From positions 1 through 10,664 of the forward strand of contig CAIUEV010000088.1 in assembly GCA_903898335.1 (NCBI GenBank): a stretch of DNA of 10,664 bases, in the 5' to 3' direction. Both the position numbers and the translations under genes were made by a program. The DNA comes from an uncultured bacterium (lineage in GTDB: Bacteria > Patescibacteriota > Minisyncoccia > CAIUEV01). Shown here piece after piece: positions 7,954 to 10,664 of the stretch; position 1 is the stretch's first letter, and each line of letters begins with the position of its first letter. The notes under the pieces are model-generated. The model was not told the DNA's origin. It did no database searches and saw only the letters and a list, made by a program, of their open reading frames with translations.

Positions 7954-8035
7954 ATAACTCTTTTATTAAAAATAAAATCTAAAAAATCAAGAAAGACAGA
8001 AATATTTTTCGAGAACAAAAAAACCGGAATTCGCA

Positions 8036-8857
8036 TTATTCTTTTTCCAACCAAACTTTAACAGAAAGACTGTCTTTACTGCCCGGCTTTACTCTTTTGG
8101 TATAGAAAGTGTAACCGGCCGTTCCCGCTTTAACATAGTATTCATCCCTTTTTTCCACTTTAAAAGTTTTTCTGCCCATAGTACTGGCGTTGGCGCTGGC
8201 GATTTTCGATCCGCCCCTATTGGTAATATATATCTTCGCTCCGGGAAGTCTCTTGCCCAGACTATCGGTAACGCTGACCCTGAGTGTTCTAAAGGGACTG
8301 TAGTATCTTTCGTCGGTGACCAAATCGGATTTTTTACTCTCGGTGCCAAACATGCTGACCCAATACCATTTATAGTCCGTATCGGAAACCTTGCGATCGA
8401 TGCCTAAAACTTCGTAATCGGGACTAAGCATGTTATTTCTGTGCTCGGTCGAATTTTTCCAAGCTTCAAAAACCTTTTCGGCAGTCTTGTAGCCGGCGGC
8501 CAGATTTTCTCCGACACTATCGGTGTAGTCAAAGAGCTTCGCTCGATCGGCCGGATAACGGCCGGCAGAGTCTTTATGATCGTGATTGATTAGAGAGGGG
8601 TTGGCTTTCATATCTTTAGCCATCATTTCGGAGGCTTCGGAAAGACTGATGGAGACTTTCAGAGCTTTTAATCCGTTATCCTTGCGATAATCATTTATTT
8701 TCTCAATAAAAAGTCTTTCCTCTCCGCTCAGACCCAACTCCGTTTGATCGGTGGTTGTAGCCGCCTTCGAAAAAGCCCAAGGCAGGGCCAGAAAAAAAGA
8801 TACGGCCAAGACCGAGAACATCCAACCCTTACTAATTTTATTTCTATTGGTTTTCAT
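8036..8857 (-). CDS. Secreted CAP (SCP/PR1-like) domain protein with C-terminal beta domain
   Basis: I choose the ATG at 8857 (273 residues). A TTG seven codons upstream at 8878 is also open, but it only lengthens the basic N-terminus. A signal peptide is clear: basic start (KTNRNKISKGW), hydrophobic core at 13-29, likely cleavage after the Ala in SKA (residue 32). Residues 45-172 form a CAP domain with the expected features: NDYRKDNGL, His94 in HKDSAGR, Glu117 in GENLA, and TEHRNNML with His139, ending YWVSMFG. His94, Glu117 and His139 match the usual CAP cavity residues. Residues 189-271 look like a small beta-sandwich of carboxypeptidase-regulatory or PEGA type (LRVSVTDSLGKRLPGAKIYI). There is no C-terminal anchor, so the protein is probably released or held by the wall. 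Bacterial CAP proteins have few known activities. It lies between the GT39 and protease genes. The domain is secure; the function is open. Confidence 0.9.
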   Translation of the reverse strand: MKTNRNKISKGWMFSVLAVSFFLALPWAFSKAATTTDQTELGLSGEERLFIEKINDYRKDNGLKALKVSISLSEASEMMAKDMKANPSLINHDHKDSAGRYPADRAKLFDYTDSVGENLAAGYKTAEKVFEAWKNSTEHRNNMLSPDYEVLGIDRKVSDTDYKWYWVSMFGTESKKSDLVTDERYYSPFRTLRVSVTDSLGKRLPGAKIYITNRGGSKIASANASTMGRKTFKVEKRDEYYVKAGTAGYTFYTKRVKPGSKDSLSVKVWLEKE

Positions 8858-8919
8858 TTTTTTATTGATACTTAACAACTTTTATTTTAACTGATTTTTT
8901 TACTAAAGGAAATTAAACT

Positions 8920-10602
8920 TTATTCCAAAATCGTAAATTCCGCATAAACGGGAATGCTCGGGCTTAAAAACCCTTCCTCTCCGACCGGGTTAAAGTTAAC
9001 CGTATTGGCATTAAAGACCGGCGAAGATCCGATTCTTAATTTTTTAATTTCAAGATCGGGCGATTTTTGCTTGATCTTCTCCGCCAAAGAAGAATCTTCC
9101 TGCATTATTACGACATTAGCCGGTGATTTTATTTCCATTTTATCCAAATTCTCCGGTAAGATGAAAGAAACCCTGTCTCTGACTTGCCAAGTGTAGAATC
9201 TTATCGGCTCGGCCGCTACCGGCAAGTTAAAACCGGTTTTTAACGAATCGTTATTGGCAATAACATAAAAATTGGTTTCGCCGTCCTTCTTCGCCATGTC
9301 TCGAATAAAAATCCCCATACCGGAAAGTCGATATTCAAAAGAATCGTAAGATTGAACCGATCTCCCCCAGAGGAAGAAGTAGGCAAAAACACTAAAAAGA
9401 GAGCTTACCACTATCAATGCCGCAACAATTTTTTTCGCTCGCTCACTTTTCGCCCATTGAGCCACCGTAAAGGCCGCAATCAAAAAAGTCGGAGGAATGG
9501 AGCCGATACTTCTCAAGGCGTGAGGAATTCCTTCTACTGTCATGATTGAAGGCATTAGAAGCAGAAACCACCAAGCGGCCAAGAGTATCTGGCCAAAAGT
9601 TAACCAAAGTTCTTGCTCCTTTATTTTTTTGCTTCCGAAAAAAATTCCAATCAGCACAACAAAAAATTTATATATCGCAAAGGCGAATCCAAACAGCAGA
9701 GGAACGCCCCAAATGGGTAAAACTACCGGTAAATATGGGTAATTATGCCTCCAGTTCTGATCCCCGTAAAAAAGAAACGAAGCTAACGTCAAACCACCCG
9801 TTCTTAAAAGTTCGGCCGGAATATTTTCCGATTTAAAAACCGAAACATTGTTGGTACGACCGGTAAAATGCTCGGGAAAATTGTAAAAATCAATCAGTAG
9901 CGGCGCAGCGGTCAGCAGGGCGAAAAAAGCAAAAATCAAACCTTGTCTCAGTAAGATCTTTATTTGATTTCGATAAAAAAGAGCAAAAGCCACGAAAGCC
10001 ACCACCAAAACAGCGGGGACGATTCTCACGGCAATATAGGTGTGGAGAGATAATCCCAAGAACAGTCCGGAAAGAATAAAAAATAAAGTTCCAATATCGG
10101 GGCGTTTTTTCTTCGAGTCTGACTTTTTTAAACGGTAAAAAGCCTCAACCAAAAAAGCAAAAGTCCAAGAAACAAACAGAACCATCATTAAGGCTCTGAA
10201 ACCGATCCGCGAGAAATTCAGGTGCCAGTAGCTAAACGCGGTCAGAGCAAGGGCGTAAATCGCCACTCTTTTGTCGAACAATTTTCTTCCCAGCCAAAAG
10301 ATAGCCGGCAAAGTCAGAAAGCCGATTAAAGCCGGCAAAAAACGAACCACAAAAAGGCTCGGTCCGAACCAGTGTAAAAGATACCCCAAAATATTCATGT
10401 AGAGGCCTTCACGACCTTGATTGTTCTCATAAAACCACTCCCAGCCTCCTCTTTCCGCTGTCGGCAAGCCGTCTCCGATATTCATCGCTTCGTCGGGATA
10501 AATTCCCGGAGGCAGAGAAGTCAGACCGATGAATCTCACAAAAGCCGCCGCCAGAAAAACGAAGAAGACCAATAGCCAATAATTCGAGTTCTTTTTTTCC
10601 AT
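8920..10602 (-). CDS. Polytopic GT39/ArnT-like glycosyltransferase (PMT_2 type)
   Basis: This is an integral membrane enzyme expected to transfer a sugar from a polyprenyl-phosphate carrier to a protein, lipid or glycan on the outer face of the membrane. The 560 residues include about ten hydrophobic helices between 8 and 412 and a soluble C-terminal domain of about 145 residues, probably outside. The first outer loop carries YPDEAMN, whose Asp37/Glu38 match the catalytic acidic pair of the PMT/ArnT superfamily (ArnT has DETRYAE). The conserved-looking segment EGIPHALRSIG (357-367) resembles other CPR members I recall. Start is ATG and stop is TAA. It may directly follow an upstream gene, because an open frame ends one base before its ATG, and the CAP gene begins 62 bases downstream. 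Donor and acceptor cannot be read from sequence. Together with the nucleotidyltransferase it suggests surface glycosylation. Confidence 0.88.
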   Translation of the reverse strand: MEKKNSNYWLLVFFVFLAAAFVRFIGLTSLPPGIYPDEAMNIGDGLPTAERGGWEWFYENNQGREGLYMNILGYLLHWFGPSLFVVRFLPALIGFLTLPAIFWLGRKLFDKRVAIYALALTAFSYWHLNFSRIGFRALMMVLFVSWTFAFLVEAFYRLKKSDSKKKRPDIGTLFFILSGLFLGLSLHTYIAVRIVPAVLVVAFVAFALFYRNQIKILLRQGLIFAFFALLTAAPLLIDFYNFPEHFTGRTNNVSVFKSENIPAELLRTGGLTLASFLFYGDQNWRHNYPYLPVVLPIWGVPLLFGFAFAIYKFFVVLIGIFFGSKKIKEQELWLTFGQILLAAWWFLLLMPSIMTVEGIPHALRSIGSIPPTFLIAAFTVAQWAKSERAKKIVAALIVVSSLFSVFAYFFLWGRSVQSYDSFEYRLSGMGIFIRDMAKKDGETNFYVIANNDSLKTGFNLPVAAEPIRFYTWQVRDRVSFILPENLDKMEIKSPANVVIMQEDSSLAEKIKQKSPDLEIKKLRIGSSPVFNANTVNFNPVGEEGFLSPSIPVYAEFTILE

Positions 10603-10603
10603 T

Positions 10604-10663
10604 TTATTTTTTTCTTAATATCGAACCGCTTTTAATTTTTTTCAGGATTTTACCCTTTTCAAA
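10604..10663 (-). CDS. Possible 3' end of an upstream gene (partial)
   Basis: On the minus strand one frame is open from the right edge to a TAA at 10606-10604, one base before the ATG of the glycosyltransferase gene. It encodes only 19 residues, very basic (GKILKKIKSGSILRKK), like the cytoplasmic tail of a membrane or membrane-bound enzyme. The other two frames contain early stops. The tight spacing fits the operon pattern, but 60 bases are too few to prove coding. Confidence 0.4.
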   Translation of the reverse strand, partial: FEKGKILKKIKSGSILRKK

Positions 10664-10664
10664 A

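Noticed and set aside
7954..8035. The longest gap (82 bases), between the CAP and protease genes, considered for an internal promoter.
   Set aside because: On the minus strand a TTGATT is followed at about 16-17 bases by an AT-rich hexamer matching TATAAT at only about half its positions. In DNA this AT-rich such matches are expected by chance.
8548..8568. A GC-rich inverted repeat (CGGCC/GGCCG) in the CAP gene, considered as a terminator or protein-binding site.
   Set aside because: The stem is only five base pairs, no T-run follows on either strand, and it lies in conserved CAP coding sequence.

Overview
The window looks like a piece of a Candidate Phyla Radiation (Patescibacteria) genome, most likely from the Parcubacteria side. 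The evidence is indirect. Genes are tightly packed, GC is moderate (roughly 43% by eye), and coding is rich in Lys, Glu and Asn. One gene joins a small alpha/beta domain, a disordered linker, one membrane helix and a baseplate-J-like outer domain, an architecture I associate with these lineages. Its neighbour carries DUF11-like repeats. No coding region has an in-frame TGA, so the standard bacterial code applies rather than the recoded one of Gracilibacteria and Absconditabacteria. No RNA gene, mobile element or CRISPR array is visible, and no gene-free stretch exceeds 82 bases.

Layout: the left edge (1-1572) holds the 3' part of a plus-strand gene for a secreted or surface protein built from four Ig-like beta-sandwich repeats. 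Everything else is on the minus strand and reads right to left as one probable transcription unit: a possible tail of an upstream gene (10604-10663), a polytopic GT39/ArnT-like glycosyltransferase (8920-10602), a secreted CAP-domain protein (8036-8857), an S41 carboxyl-terminal processing protease (6730-7953), ftsE (6011-6691), ftsX (5072-5983), a long-form glucose-1-phosphate thymidylyltransferase (3972-5048) and the 791-residue baseplate-J-like membrane protein (1569-3944). Gaps are 1-82 bases. The plus-strand gene and the last minus-strand gene converge and share four bases across their stop codons.

Functionally this is a cell-envelope locus. FtsE and FtsX form the division ABC complex that usually controls peptidoglycan hydrolysis. 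The S41 protease and CAP protein act outside the membrane and may process or remodel envelope proteins. The nucleotidyltransferase makes an activated sugar, and the GT39 enzyme transfers a sugar from a lipid carrier on the outer face of the membrane. The two proteins at the convergent end are large, uncharacterised surface or membrane-anchored structures and are the most novel part. The 791-residue protein has a ten-adenine run just before its membrane helix, and slippage in either direction would give a soluble cytoplasmic form. None of the seven starts judged has a Shine-Dalgarno sequence.
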